Below, piece after piece: positions 36,904-46,316 of a stretch of DNA of 64,000 nucleotides (its first letter is position 1; every line of letters starts with the position of its first letter). The stretch comes from SB11 sp037968475 (GTDB lineage: Bacteria > Bacteroidota > Bacteroidia > UBA8524). The notes beneath the pieces were generated by a model that ran no database searches, was not told where the DNA came from, and saw nothing but the letters and a program-made list of their open reading frames with translations. The position numbers were made by a program, and so were the translations under genes. The stretch spans positions 1-64,000 of the forward strand of contig JBBKVO010000022.1 of assembly GCA_037968475.1 (NCBI GenBank). The letters run 5' to 3'.

Positions 36904-38709
36904 ATGTGTTTTAAGAACGTTAAACATATTTTAATTTTTTTACTATTTTTAGTTAGTTTACTTTCTTATTCCCAAGATATTAGTAATAAACTAATCTCTT
37001 GGGATACTTCTAAATATCACTTTTCTTTTGAGAAAAATAAAAGCAGACTTAATGAAATATTTGAAGTTATAAAAAAACAGAACGACAGTACGCACTATGC
37101 TAATTACTATAGAAGGCTAGGAACTTTAAATAAAGATAATGGAAACTATAAAGAAGCTATTGACTGTTATATAAGAGAGGCTGGCATAAATAAAAACACA
37201 GGCCATGTGGTCGCTTCGGCATCCAACATAAATCAAATAGGTACAATTTATTTCAGATTAAATAACTTTAAAAAATCCTTATCTTTTTTCTTGCAAGCAT
37301 ACTCTATTTATGAAAGTGAAAACTATTTGCGAGGTATTGCCAGCGCAGGTGTAAATATTTCTGAAGCCTATGCTGAATTAGACAGCTTTCCTCAAGCCCT
37401 TTATTATGCTAATAAAGGATTGGAAGCGATAAGAGGCATGAAAGACACAACAGAAATTGGGTATAATTACCATTCTTTAGGTGTTGTTTACCTAAAACAA
37501 AACCTATTTGATTCAGCTTTTAAATACTTTCGGAAATCTGAATATACTTACCCAAGCAACCACGATTATAAAAACCTTATCCCTACATACAATAGCATAG
37601 CACTGTTCTTTCTAAAGCAAAATTTATTTGATAGCGCTATTATCTACCACACAAAAGCCCTTGACACAGCCACAAAATATCAAAACTACTCTCTAATTGC
37701 AGAAACTTATAGCTTTTTATCAAAAGCTTATGAGAAAAAAGGCGATTTACTAAATGCTTACCACTATCTAAAACAATTAAAAAATCTTGATAGTAAACTA
37801 TTAGATAGTGCAACAATAAAATATATTACAGAGACAGAAACTCGTTATAGAACCCATGAAAAAGACAGTAAAATTACTGAGCAAGTAAACCAAATAAAAA
37901 TTGGACGTTTGTGGCTAGTGATTGTTATCATCGTTTCCATATCAATAACTGTTATTGCTTTTCTATTAATACGTGGGTATAGAAACAGGCAGCGTATAGC
38001 TCAAAAAGAATTAGATGAGCAACGCCGTCGTGTAGATGACTTGATGCAAAAGCAAGAGGTTGAAAATGTTAATGCCATGCTTAAAGGGCAGGATGAGGAA
38101 CGCAAACGCATAGCCCAAGAGTTGCACGATAGGATTGGCAGCATACTTTCTACCGTAAAATTGCATTTCACTAATGTAGAGGAAGGTATTACACTATTAA
38201 AAGAGCAACAGAACAAATCGTATACAGAGGCGGTAGGTTTGCTGGATGAGGCGGTGGACGAGGTGCGCCGAATATCGCACGATTTGTACGAAGGCTCGTT
38301 GGCAAAATTTGGTTTCAAAACCGCTTTATTGCAACTGATAGCCGCTATTGAGAAAGCCAATGTGGTGCATGTAACTTTTATGGATAATGGGGTTGAAAGA
38401 GATACTTATAAAGAGTTTGAACAAGATTTATACCGCATTACCCAAGAGTTGCTAAGCAATAGTCTTAAATACGCACAGGCAAAAGAAATTACGTTGCAAC
38501 TAAACCTAAAGCAGGGTATTGTTGAGTATATGTACGAGGATGACGGGGTAGGTTTTAATCCACAAAGAATACAAACATCGACAGGGATAGGGTACAAAAA
38601 TATTGCTGCCCGTGTGGCTAAAATGGGTGGAACTTGGCATTTAGATGCTCAGCCAAATCACGGTATGACTTTGATTATTGAACTACCAATTGACTATGGA
38701 AAAGATTAG
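36904..38709 (+). CDS. TPR-containing sensor histidine kinase (NarL/LuxR partner type)
   Basis: A 601-residue sensor. A signal peptide (1-24) leads to a periplasmic region of TPR repeats (about 60-300). A membrane helix follows near 335-360, then a coiled linker and a HisKA_3-type kinase. The phospho-acceptor is H408 in AQELHDRIG. The ATP-binding domain shows the N-box ELLSNSLKYAQ and a G-box DDGVGFNP. It probably signals to the overlapping response regulator gene (14-bp overlap). The stimulus sensed by the TPR domain is unknown. Such pairs are abundant in Bacteroidota. Confidence 0.92.
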   Translation: MCFKNVKHILIFLLFLVSLLSYSQDISNKLISWDTSKYHFSFEKNKSRLNEIFEVIKKQNDSTHYANYYRRLGTLNKDNGNYKEAIDCYIREAGINKNTGHVVASASNINQIGTIYFRLNNFKKSLSFFLQAYSIYESENYLRGIASAGVNISEAYAELDSFPQALYYANKGLEAIRGMKDTTEIGYNYHSLGVVYLKQNLFDSAFKYFRKSEYTYPSNHDYKNLIPTYNSIALFFLKQNLFDSAIIYHTKALDTATKYQNYSLIAETYSFLSKAYEKKGDLLNAYHYLKQLKNLDSKLLDSATIKYITETETRYRTHEKDSKITEQVNQIKIGRLWLVIVIIVSISITVIAFLLIRGYRNRQRIAQKELDEQRRRVDDLMQKQEVENVNAMLKGQDEERKRIAQELHDRIGSILSTVKLHFTNVEEGITLLKEQQNKSYTEAVGLLDEAVDEVRRISHDLYEGSLAKFGFKTALLQLIAAIEKANVVHVTFMDNGVERDTYKEFEQDLYRITQELLSNSLKYAQAKEITLQLNLKQGIVEYMYEDDGVGFNPQRIQTSTGIGYKNIAARVAKMGGTWHLDAQPNHGMTLIIELPIDYGKD

Positions 38710-39340
38710 TATTTATATTGCCGACGACCATAAAATATTTGCCGAAGGGCTTGAGAATATCCTTAGTACCGAAGAGGCTTTTACTATTTTAGGTATAGCC
38801 CGAAATGGTAAACAACTACTAAGCATGGTTCAAAACCAAGTACCCAATATTGTATTGTTAGATATAACCATGCCTGAAATGGACGGCGAAGAAACCGCAA
38901 AAGAATTGCTTGAAAACTTCCCCCAAGTAAAAATACTAATGCTTACCATGCACAATACCATTGAGCATATAGCCCCACTATTAAAAATGGGTGTACATGG
39001 TTATGCCCTAAAAAATACTGGCAAGGCCGAGTTGGTAACGGCTATTAATACCCTAATGGAGAAGGGTAACTATTATAGTAGCGAAATAGCCCATAAACTG
39101 GCCACTGAACTGCGCGAATATGATGAAAAACTTGTGAAATTGACTCAGCGTGAGTTGGAAGTATTACAACTGGTTTTTGAGGGATTAAGCACCACCGAAA
39201 TTAGCGAGCGTATCTTTTTAAGTCCTCGCACAGTAGAAACTCACCGCAGCAATCTTTTAGCTAAAACGGGTACTAACAACACTGCTCGTTTAATACACTA
39301 TGCGCTTAAAAACGGCTTAATAAAACTGCCTGAGGCATAG
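38696..39340 (+). CDS. LuxR/NarL-type response regulator
   Basis: A 214-residue regulator from the ATG at 38696, inside the kinase gene end; an ATG 18 bp upstream is possible but less likely. The receiver has the acidic pocket DDH near the start and phospho-acceptor D56 in LLDITMPEMDG. The C-terminal helix-turn-helix (about 145-205) has LTQRELEVLQLVFEGLSTTE and SPRTVETHRSN, the LuxR/NarL signature. It is the transcriptional output of the upstream kinase. Target genes are not evident. Confidence 0.93.
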   Translation: MEKISIYIADDHKIFAEGLENILSTEEAFTILGIARNGKQLLSMVQNQVPNIVLLDITMPEMDGEETAKELLENFPQVKILMLTMHNTIEHIAPLLKMGVHGYALKNTGKAELVTAINTLMEKGNYYSSEIAHKLATELREYDEKLVKLTQRELEVLQLVFEGLSTTEISERIFLSPRTVETHRSNLLAKTGTNNTARLIHYALKNGLIKLPEA

Positions 39341-39508
39341 GTATTAACCTTGTTGATGAAAATAATTTTAACAATTGTTGTGCATACAATTTAGTTTAGT
39401 TGTATATTGGTTTATAAAATTTTTATATACACATCCAATAAGGGGAATATTAAGCTAATTGCCTACTTGGATAAATAAATATTTTTTAACCTACCCTTAT
39501 TGCCTGTA

Positions 39509-39925
39509 ATGAATGCAAAAATAAACTTAGCGTGCGTTGTTGATGACGATAGTACGTATATATATAATTTGTCGCGTATATTAAAAGCTAGTGAAGTATT
39601 TGAAAACTATGTGGTTTTTAATAATGGCTTTGATGCAATGGAGTATTTTAAAGCAGTAATAAGAGATGCTGAAAAAATACCTGATATATTATTTTTAGAT
39701 ATTAATATGCCCATGATGGATGGGTGGCATTTTTTAGAAGCATTTGCCGAAATAAAACCACAAATGGTAAAAGTAGTTACCATATACATGGTAAGTTCAT
39801 CAGTATTACAGCAAGATATGGATAGAGCCAAAAGCCTATCGGATGTTACAGGATATATTGTGAAACCAATTAATATTGAACAATTTGAGAAAATATTTAA
39901 ATTTTTTGAAATTGATGCAGCGTAG
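39509..39925 (+). CDS. single-domain response regulator
   Basis: A 138-residue CheY-like receiver from the ATG at 39509, chosen over an upstream TTG. Acidic pocket VDDD and phospho-acceptor D64 in LFLDINMPMMDGW are present, and a conserved lysine follows later (YIVKPIN). No output domain exists, so it should act through protein partners. It is paralogous to the next gene at 40039, with the same spacing of motifs, which indicates tandem duplication. It lies 168 bp after the LuxR-type regulator and may have its own promoter. Confidence 0.88.
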   Translation: MNAKINLACVVDDDSTYIYNLSRILKASEVFENYVVFNNGFDAMEYFKAVIRDAEKIPDILFLDINMPMMDGWHFLEAFAEIKPQMVKVVTIYMVSSSVLQQDMDRAKSLSDVTGYIVKPINIEQFEKIFKFFEIDAA

Positions 39926-40038
39926 CTGTACCTAAAAGCACACACAATAGCTTACAAATAGGGTAGATGTTGAAAATTGCATCGCTATTTTTTTTAGTCT
40001 TTATATATTTTTACACATACTATTATTAACTAATTAGT

Positions 40039-40449
40039 ATGGAACAAAACAATACTCTTGCTTGTCTTATTGACGATGATAATGTGCACGCCTTTGTGGT
40101 AGAGAATATGCTGAAAAAAAATTCTGCCAGCCCACAATTAATTGTTTTTGGTGATGGAAGCATAGCACTTGATTATTTTAAGGCCAATTGCACCAATGCC
40201 GCTAAATTGCCCGATGTAATATTTTTGGATATTAATATGCCTGTGCTAAACGGCTGGGGTTTTTTAGAAGAATTTGCCAAAATAAAGCCCAGTCTATCAA
40301 AAAAAGTTGCCATATACATGGTTAGCTCATCAAACAACCCACACGATATGGAAAAAGCTAAAACCTATACTGATGTATCGGATTATATCACCAAACCCAT
40401 ATCAATAAATCAGTATTACTCTATTTTTAAGCCGGAAGCGGCTGCTTAA
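40039..40449 (+). CDS. single-domain response regulator, paralogue
   Basis: A 136-residue receiver with IDDDN at the start, D64 in FLDINMPVLNGWG and a lysine in DYITKPIS. It shares the LDINMP motif, domain length and overall layout of its neighbour at 39509, so they are duplicates. The position after the aspartate block has N instead of D in the MPVLNG segment, a minor difference. It has no DNA-binding part. The two may compete for or buffer phosphate from one kinase. Confidence 0.88.
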   Translation: MEQNNTLACLIDDDNVHAFVVENMLKKNSASPQLIVFGDGSIALDYFKANCTNAAKLPDVIFLDINMPVLNGWGFLEEFAKIKPSLSKKVAIYMVSSSNNPHDMEKAKTYTDVSDYITKPISINQYYSIFKPEAAA

Positions 40450-40465
40450 TAGCGAAATTGATTTT

Positions 40466-41263
40466 TTAGTTATCTAGCGATTGCTGCACTAATGCCCAAT
40501 TAATAGTAAACGGCTTTTGTGTAAAAGATGCAGCAGTTTGGTAGGTTAATATATCGCGTATCCTACTATCGTTGTGCGGGTGAGTCATCATAAACTCAAG
40601 GTTTTTATCATAGGCCATATCTTTCTCTTTTAAGCGGCGAAAAAAGCCGGCCATTGTGTAGGGATTAATATTTGCCTTTTCTAATAAGTCGACAGCAAAA
40701 CGGTCGGCTTGTTTCTCGTATGCTCTATCATAACGACTTGAAAACAGCAATTTACTGGCCTCGTGCACCACAGTTTCGTTACCGCCCGATATAATAATTG
40801 ATACAAGCTCTAAACCTAAATCTTTAGTAAGTTTTTTAACCACATGGCGTTTTTGCGAGTGTCCAATCTCATGGGCTAAAACGGCTGCTAATTCCTCAGG
40901 ACTTTCGCAAAATTGTATTAAACCTTCAAAAATAAAAATATGTCCGCCAGCAATAGTAAAAGCATTTACCGTACTATCACGCAAAATATAAAACTTGTAG
41001 TTGTATGCAGGTTCAGGTACAGCATCAAGCAAGCGGGTATAAATCACCCTTAAGGCACTATCGGCAAGGGGGTATTGTTGGCTCACGTTTTCCCATTTTT
41101 CAAGTACAACGTCTTTAGCCAATACATCACCCAGTTTTTGCTCTTGTTCTTTACTCAAGGTTAAATCAGGGGCTTCCCAAAGAATAGGCAGGTATGCAAT
41201 ACCTGCCCATATACCGCCAAAAATGGCAATAAGTATTAAAAAATCTCTTAGTACTTTGTTCAT
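40466..41263 (-). CDS. M48 family metalloprotease
   Basis: A 265-residue zinc protease. A membrane helix lies at residues 8-27. The catalytic HEIGH is at 131-135 and the third ligand is expected at E183 in YEKQADRF. It resembles the short BepA/YcaL-like M48 proteases that work in the envelope, though it lacks the TPR domain. The start codon overlaps the DUF4870 stop by 4 bp, so the three minus-strand genes from 42399 to 40466 form an operon. Its substrate is unknown, likely an outer-membrane quality-control role. Confidence 0.9.
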   Translation of the reverse strand: MNKVLRDFLILIAIFGGIWAGIAYLPILWEAPDLTLSKEQEQKLGDVLAKDVVLEKWENVSQQYPLADSALRVIYTRLLDAVPEPAYNYKFYILRDSTVNAFTIAGGHIFIFEGLIQFCESPEELAAVLAHEIGHSQKRHVVKKLTKDLGLELVSIIISGGNETVVHEASKLLFSSRYDRAYEKQADRFAVDLLEKANINPYTMAGFFRRLKEKDMAYDKNLEFMMTHPHNDSRIRDILTYQTAASFTQKPFTINWALVQQSLDN

Positions 41264-41793
41264 CTTGGAGGCAAGTTTACTGCTTCTTCTTTTTGTGTAT
41301 GTATGGTATTGTTTCTATTAAAAGCAATATTATAAGATGCACGGCCAAAAAACAGCATATAATAAAACCTGCCCTTATGCGCCTTAGTAGCAGCAATAAT
41401 GCTAAATATAAAATATACCAAATTGGCAATAAATACCATAATGAGATAACCGACATAGGTGCCCGAAAAAAGAGTGCTAAACTGCACATCGTCGCTGGCA
41501 AAATCAGGCGAGTTACTAAAAAGGATACTAAAAGTCCAAAAAACAGCACCTGCATTTAGTAAACTAGTGGGCAACTGCGATAAAAGAGATTGCAACACGT
41601 GAAAGTGCACAAACCTCGATTTTTTTCTATTAGCAAAGTAATATATAATAGCTGCCAATAGGTTAATAATAGGCAATGGAAGCCCCACCGCTAGCGATGC
41701 AAACATCATTAAATAAGCACCCATAGCGTCTTCACGCTCGCGGGTGCTTATTTCTTCGGGTTGGGGAACGGGAAGATAATTTTCAGCAGTCAT
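41260..41793 (-). CDS. DUF4870 family membrane protein
   Basis: A 177-residue protein with four probable membrane helices (from about residues 24-50 onward). It has the DUF4870 pattern AYLMMFASLAVGLPLPIINLL and FVHFHVLQSLLSQ. The function of this family is unknown. It is translated before the M48 protease gene in the same operon, overlapping it by 4 bp (ATGA), and follows a DUF4389 gene 18 bp upstream. The clustering suggests a joint role in membrane maintenance. Confidence 0.85.
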   Translation of the reverse strand: MTAENYLPVPQPEEISTREREDAMGAYLMMFASLAVGLPLPIINLLAAIIYYFANRKKSRFVHFHVLQSLLSQLPTSLLNAGAVFWTFSILFSNSPDFASDDVQFSTLFSGTYVGYLIMVFIANLVYFIFSIIAATKAHKGRFYYMLFFGRASYNIAFNRNNTIHTQKEEAVNLPPR

Positions 41794-41811
41794 AAGTTTA
41801 GCTGTAAAATA

Positions 41812-42399
41812 TTATTTCCCGCTAAAAGGAGGGTATTCGTCGGTTAAATAACTCATGTATAGTGATATACGAGTGCTCCAACGTAGTGTGCCTACATTAA
41901 ACTCGTGCCAGCTTTGTGGGTAACGGCCTGTAAAAAGCACCACCCACCATGCTAAAAACATAAGTACATTAGAAGCTAAGCTTCTAAATAATAGTGCGAT
42001 GATGTGAGGTATATACACATATATTATTCCAAACAAGCCTCTTAGCAAAACACTGCTTCTGCTACTGATTTCAGGGTATTCTAATTCAATGTTTGATATC
42101 TCGTTATTGTTGTTTTCATTTACCCAAAAATTAGGGTAGGCATCAACCAAATTATTGATAACTGCACTAACGCGTAAATTCCATTTTGCTAAGCCCAAAT
42201 TAAACTCCCAAAAGCTACGAGGGTATTTGCCCGTAAATAGTATTATCCACCATGCTAAAAATGTGATGATTGATGACCAAATTAGAGCAAACCACATAAG
42301 AAAAGCATGGGGCAAGAGAATGTAAAATACACCAAAAAAAGAGCGCAATAGCAGGTCTTTTCGAGAATAAGATTCTTGGTAAGTAACAGTAATATTCAT
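41812..42399 (-). CDS. DUF4389 family membrane protein, two repeats
   Basis: A 195-residue membrane protein made of two copies of a unit of about 90 residues. Each contains a helix, an ALFR/WFAL stretch, LAWWIILFTGKYP (first) or LAWWVVLFTGRYP (second) and a WEFN or HEFN segment. That pattern defines DUF4389. The internal duplication is clear from these matching motifs. Function is not known. It is the first gene of the DUF4389-DUF4870-M48 operon. The 175-bp region to the right separates it from the divergent clc gene and should hold both promoters. Confidence 0.82.
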   Translation of the reverse strand: MNITVTYQESYSRKDLLLRSFFGVFYILLPHAFLMWFALIWSSIITFLAWWIILFTGKYPRSFWEFNLGLAKWNLRVSAVINNLVDAYPNFWVNENNNNEISNIELEYPEISSRSSVLLRGLFGIIYVYIPHIIALLFRSLASNVLMFLAWWVVLFTGRYPQSWHEFNVGTLRWSTRISLYMSYLTDEYPPFSGK

Positions 42400-42569
42400 A
42401 GGGTTGTTAATATTTTATATTTTTAAAATTGATATTTTTCAACCAATTAAAAAAGAAAATTTTGTTAATTTTTTAGTTACCAGTATCTAAAGCATTGAAA
42501 AATCTGGTTTTTTTAACTTTTAATATTTTAGAAAAGTGTAATACAAAAGCATATTTGCATAAATAGCTG

Positions 42570-42577
42570 TATTTTTG
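42570..42577 (+). promoter_or_regulatory. TAnnTTTG box close to the clc start
   Basis: TATTTTTG lies 9 bp before the clc ATG. With transcription starting about 7 bp downstream of such a box, the message would begin within a few bases of the start codon and be nearly leaderless. Confidence 0.45.
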
Positions 42578-42586
42578 CCCTCCCCA

Positions 42587-43975
42587 ATGCAAAAAGAAGT
42601 AAAAAAAGGTTTAAAACATTTACTGTACGGTTATCTTAACTGGCAGTCGAAATACATCAACCACAGAAACCTTCTTATCATACTTTGCATACTTATTGGG
42701 ATTATAGTTGGTCTTTCGGCAGTTTTACTTAAAAAAACCGCCAACTTTTTCGAGCATCTTTTATCAGGCTCACTAGAAGGCTCTTTTCTTCAAAACGCAT
42801 TTTTTATATATCCCATAATAGGTATTGTGCTAACTATATTGGTTGTGCGCTGGTTGCTAAAAGGTAAAATGGAACACGGCGTGGGGCATATAATATATAG
42901 TATAGCTAAGCAGCGCAGCTATATGGATAAAAGTAATATCTGGAGTCATTTGCTTACCAGTGCACTTACTGTTAGTATGGGTGGCTCTGTGGGACTTGAA
43001 GCACCTATTGTTAGTAGTGGCTCGGCCATTGGTAGTAATGTGGCTAAAAATTTTCGTATAGGGTATAAAGAGCGTACTTTGTTGCTGGCTAGTGGTGCAG
43101 CAGCGGGTATAGCGGCTATTTTTAACGCGCCCATTGCAGGAGTCATTTTCGCGCTCGAGGTGCTTTTGTTTGATTTTAGCATCCCCTTTATGATACCCCT
43201 TATCATATCTACCGCCACAGCATCGGTAGTATCACAAATATTATATACCGAAAAATTCTCGTTTCAAATTAGTAACGAGTGGAGCTTTAGCAGTATCCCT
43301 TTTTATGCTTTACTGGGTATTGGCATTGGGCTGTTATCAGTATATATGATACGTACTTCGCTAAAAATTGAACACCATTTTTTTAGCTACAAAAGCAAAT
43401 GGAAAAGAGTGTTAATGGCAGGTATACCACTTTGTGTACTCATTTTTATTTTCCCGCCATTGTTTGGAGAAGGGTATGTGCTGATAAAAAACTTGCTTGA
43501 AGGACAATTTTATAAACTGGGGGCTAATACCTTTTTTAGCGATTATTTAAGCAACCCTTGGTTATTACTGGCTTTTGCCCTTTGTGTGATGTTTTTTAAA
43601 GTAATAGCTGCCTCGTTTACATTGGGAGCAGGCGGCAACGGAGGCATTTTTGGCCCCAGTATGTTTACAGGAGCTATGGCTGGCTTTACCTTTGCAAGGT
43701 TTGTTAACCTTACAGGTTGGTTTACCCTTTTAGAATCAAACTTTATTGTAGCTGGCATGGCAGGCGTGGTTGCAGGCGTAATACATGCCCCATTAACCGC
43801 TATATTTCTTATTGCAGAGATAACTCACGGCTATGCCCTTTTTGTGCCCATTATGATAGTGGTAGCCATGTCGTATTTTGTTACTCGCTCATTCGAGCGC
43901 TTTTCTATATATCACAAACGCTTGGCCGAACGCGGCATCTACTTTAAAAACCAAACTGGCGACGAAGATTTATAA
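42587..43975 (+). CDS. ClC family chloride channel or transporter
   Basis: A 462-residue membrane protein with about ten helices, from the ATG at 42587. The ion-pathway motif GGSVGLEAP (132-140) includes E138, the position of the gating glutamate in proton-coupled exchangers. A later GAGGNGGIFGPSMFTGA-like block forms another part of the anion pathway, followed by conserved GMAGVVAGV. No cytoplasmic CBS domains follow. It is therefore the short form and probably a chloride/proton antiporter in the inner membrane. A substrate such as fluoride or nitrate is not excluded. Confidence 0.92.
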   Translation: MQKEVKKGLKHLLYGYLNWQSKYINHRNLLIILCILIGIIVGLSAVLLKKTANFFEHLLSGSLEGSFLQNAFFIYPIIGIVLTILVVRWLLKGKMEHGVGHIIYSIAKQRSYMDKSNIWSHLLTSALTVSMGGSVGLEAPIVSSGSAIGSNVAKNFRIGYKERTLLLASGAAAGIAAIFNAPIAGVIFALEVLLFDFSIPFMIPLIISTATASVVSQILYTEKFSFQISNEWSFSSIPFYALLGIGIGLLSVYMIRTSLKIEHHFFSYKSKWKRVLMAGIPLCVLIFIFPPLFGEGYVLIKNLLEGQFYKLGANTFFSDYLSNPWLLLAFALCVMFFKVIAASFTLGAGGNGGIFGPSMFTGAMAGFTFARFVNLTGWFTLLESNFIVAGMAGVVAGVIHAPLTAIFLIAEITHGYALFVPIMIVVAMSYFVTRSFERFSIYHKRLAERGIYFKNQTGDEDL

Positions 43976-44260
43976 TAGCGAAGCCGCGTCATCCTGAACT
44001 TGTTTCAGGATCTCGTTCTGTATAAACCAAGGGGTTTGGTAATGAGATGCCGACCTGCGTCGGCATGACTGCGCGCGTTGTCATCCTGAGCGGAGTTAAG
44101 GATATGTGCGGTTGTTACCTTAATACTCTCGGCGTTCCTTCAAGCATCCACGCTTGAAGTTTATTCTTTTTCGAGTCTACTCGAAATTTTGTTTGTAGCA
44201 AGATCCTACCAGTTACTATCCCGAAGTGTTCTCGCTTCGGGACTGTGTTTTCCCAAATTG
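43976..44260. repeat. mixed intergenic repeats
   Basis: The left part (43976-44100) resembles the repeats at 23954-24585. The right part (about 44130-44260) resembles, in reverse orientation, the 17171-17398 repeat. Several hairpins such as cttcaagcatccacgcttgaag are present. No gene is supported in 43976-44375. Confidence 0.65.
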
Positions 44261-44375
44261 GGAAAATTATAGTTTCTGATATTATCGTTAAATATTTCAT
44301 TATCAATTGTTTGTGTATTATTTTTTTGCGTTGGCATTGGGTTTGAAATCAGTACAGTAACCAAATTTTACTGTT

Positions 44376-44924
44376 ATGAAAAATCTAAAAAATAAAATCG
44401 CAAAATGTATGCTTATAGTTGCTTTTGCAGCTTTTAACTATACCACCACCCAAGCACAAGGTCCTGCAATTAATACACCCAACTACCGCACCGCTATAGG
44501 TTTACGTGCCGGTGGAACATCAGGCCTAACCATAAAACATTTTATGGGCAACGGCAATGCCATTGAAGGTATTATAGGTGCATGGCCAAATGCACTAAGT
44601 GTTACAGGTTTGTATGAGTGGCACGTGCCACAACCCAATGCCAGCGGACTAAAATGGTACTATGGTATAGGTGCACACGCTACCTTTTATAACGATAGGT
44701 ATTACTACTACCGCGAAGGAAAAAACGGTCGTCCATACAGGTATTATCGCTACGAAGGCAATGGTGCAGGTATAGGTATTGATGGTATATTGGGTTTAGA
44801 ATATAAAATACCTCCTATACCCTTTGCTATAAGCTTTGATTTGAAACCGTTTGTTGAGTTTAATACCAACCAAAATATATACATGGCTTTTGACCCAGGC
44901 TTGGGCATAAAATTCACTTTTTAA
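44376..44924 (+). CDS. small outer-membrane beta-barrel-type protein
   Basis: A 182-residue protein. The signal peptide (1-28, ending QAQ) is followed by alternating hydrophobic and polar residues and many aromatics (for example GLKWYYGIGAHATFY and the terminal GLGIKFTF ending in F). This is typical of small outer-membrane beta-barrels whose last strand carries an aromatic end. No specific family was recognised. It stands alone between repeats and a terminator. The tyrosine-rich stretch at about 110-128 (YYYYREG, YRYYRYEG) may be an exposed loop. Confidence 0.72.
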   Translation: MKNLKNKIAKCMLIVAFAAFNYTTTQAQGPAINTPNYRTAIGLRAGGTSGLTIKHFMGNGNAIEGIIGAWPNALSVTGLYEWHVPQPNASGLKWYYGIGAHATFYNDRYYYYREGKNGRPYRYYRYEGNGAGIGIDGILGLEYKIPPIPFAISFDLKPFVEFNTNQNIYMAFDPGLGIKFTF

Positions 44925-44989
44925 CCTTTAATAGACAAAAATATCAACGATAGTCTTAGTTAGGCTTAGTAGGTATCTGATAAACCTCA

Positions 44990-45021
44990 AAACGTGGCGC
45001 GAAGGGATTCGTGCCACGTTT
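44990..45021. terminator. bidirectional terminator
   Basis: AAACGTGGC (44990-44998) pairs with GCCACGTTT (45013-45021), with CGAA/TTCG extending toward the loop. It separates the convergent genes at 44376 and 45033. Confidence 0.8.
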
Positions 45022-45032
45022 ACTTTTTATAA

Positions 45033-45587
45033 TTAATCCTTCGCTAGCCACACCCTAGCTTCTTGTTTCAAGCGGGTAGATATATCATCGGCAAGAGCTT
45101 GCAGGCGTTCATCCGTCAAGGTTTTTTCTAAAATCTTTTTAGGGCTTAGTCCCCGTTTTTTAATACTGGTGGCCATAGCAAACGCCAGCGTAGTTTGCGG
45201 GTCGGCCACCGTTTGCTTCAATCGCCTGCGGGTATTCGTGTTTTTTAAACTAGTGTTTTTTGGCTTTGGCTCAATACCCTTGCGGCTTGCCCATTGGCGC
45301 AAACCGTCAATCATTTCTTTTGATGCTCCCAAATGTTTGTAGGCATACGAGCTGTCTTCTGCCCCTGCGGGGGTAGCTTCTGTTCCCTTCACCCCATACT
45401 CAACATACAAATTATAGCCCGGTAGTTTTAGCGAAAAATCCATACCTAAAAGCCCTTTTTTTATCTCGGTTTTGGGGGTAATATGACCAATGCCTACCGT
45501 TGCCAGCAGGCTTTTAGCCTCATTTTCTAGGGTAGCCGAAAATGTTTTTAAAGCTTCAGTTACAAGTGCATCAATTTCCTTTTTCAT
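45033..45587 (-). CDS. HK97 gp10-like tail-completion protein
   Basis: A 184-residue protein following the chaperone genes. An N-terminal helix (about 5-25), GYNLYVEYGV in the middle and AFAMATSIKKRGLSPKKILEKTLTDERL near the C-terminus resemble the gp10-like minor structural proteins that finish tails in Bacteroidota phages. The match is by pattern and context. Its start overlaps the end of the chaperone frame by 17 bp, so translation is coupled. It is the last gene of block 3 and is followed by the terminator at 44990-45021. Confidence 0.65.
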   Translation of the reverse strand: MKKEIDALVTEALKTFSATLENEAKSLLATVGIGHITPKTEIKKGLLGMDFSLKLPGYNLYVEYGVKGTEATPAGAEDSSYAYKHLGASKEMIDGLRQWASRKGIEPKPKNTSLKNTNTRRRLKQTVADPQTTLAFAMATSIKKRGLSPKKILEKTLTDERLQALADDISTRLKQEARVWLAKD

Positions 45588-46316
45588 GTTGGCGGCTGCT
45601 TTGGTATTCGTCCTTATCGCGCAAAAAGCACAAATAGTTTAAAAACTCTACAATGGGCATGCTTAAATAAAAATCCCACTGCGTACGGTCTTTCGCCACC
45701 GAATCAACGGTTGCCAGCCAACCATAGCGCGTAGCAAACCAATTATCCTCGTCCACAAAGTCCTCTTTTTCGGTACCATCTGCTTTTCCAAATAAGTTAG
45801 GATATGCGGCAACGAGTCGAGCCATAGCCTCAAAAAAAAAGTGGCAATTGGGTATGCAATGGCTATTGGTAGGCGTTGCTGAAAGTTTTTTGCCCGTTGT
45901 TCAAACCCAATAGCATGGTCTTTTTGTCCAGTGGGGACGCATAGCACCGCTAATATTTGGTGCAGGTTAGCTATAATATTATCAGGCTCGGTGGTTAGGT
46001 ATGCCAAATCGACAAACTGGCCTGTGGTTCGTTGTTTCATATCGTACACCAGCGTATATTGTTCACCGTCAAGCTCAAATTCTTTGGGCAATTTGGTGGG
46101 CAGGGCAGTGGTATTTACCCACTCCAACTCCTTCATCAGCGGTTTAAAATCCTTGCTAAAATCCATAGCCAGCAATTCTTCGCGAGATATGCCTGTAAGC
46201 GCATTTAGCATCCATACCGCTTGGGTAATGGCATTATCAGGATAGTTTTTTAGGGCAGTATTAATTTGCTGAAACTGCCCTATGCTTATTTCGTTCCAAT
46301 TTTTTGCAATTTTCAT
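45571..46316 (-). CDS. phage tail assembly chaperone, likely made by -1 frameshift (gpG/gpGT-like)
   Basis: A first frame starts at 46316 and reads 161 codons (MKIAKNWNEISIGQF...). It reaches a run of nine T at 45840-45832 on the minus strand, read as ACT TTT TTT TTG. The unshifted frame stays open to 45663 (217 residues) but its tail looks like a shadow of the other frame. A -1 slip on T-TTT-TTG leads into TTT GAG GCT ATG, joining an 84-residue frame (start 45825, stop 45571) and giving 248 residues. Phage tail chaperones use just this device. A homopolymer sequencing error is the alternative. Confidence 0.65.

Noticed and set aside
45663..45830. C-terminal part of the unshifted chaperone frame
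   Set aside because: Its composition is shadow-like and it overlaps the better-supported frame reached by a -1 slip.
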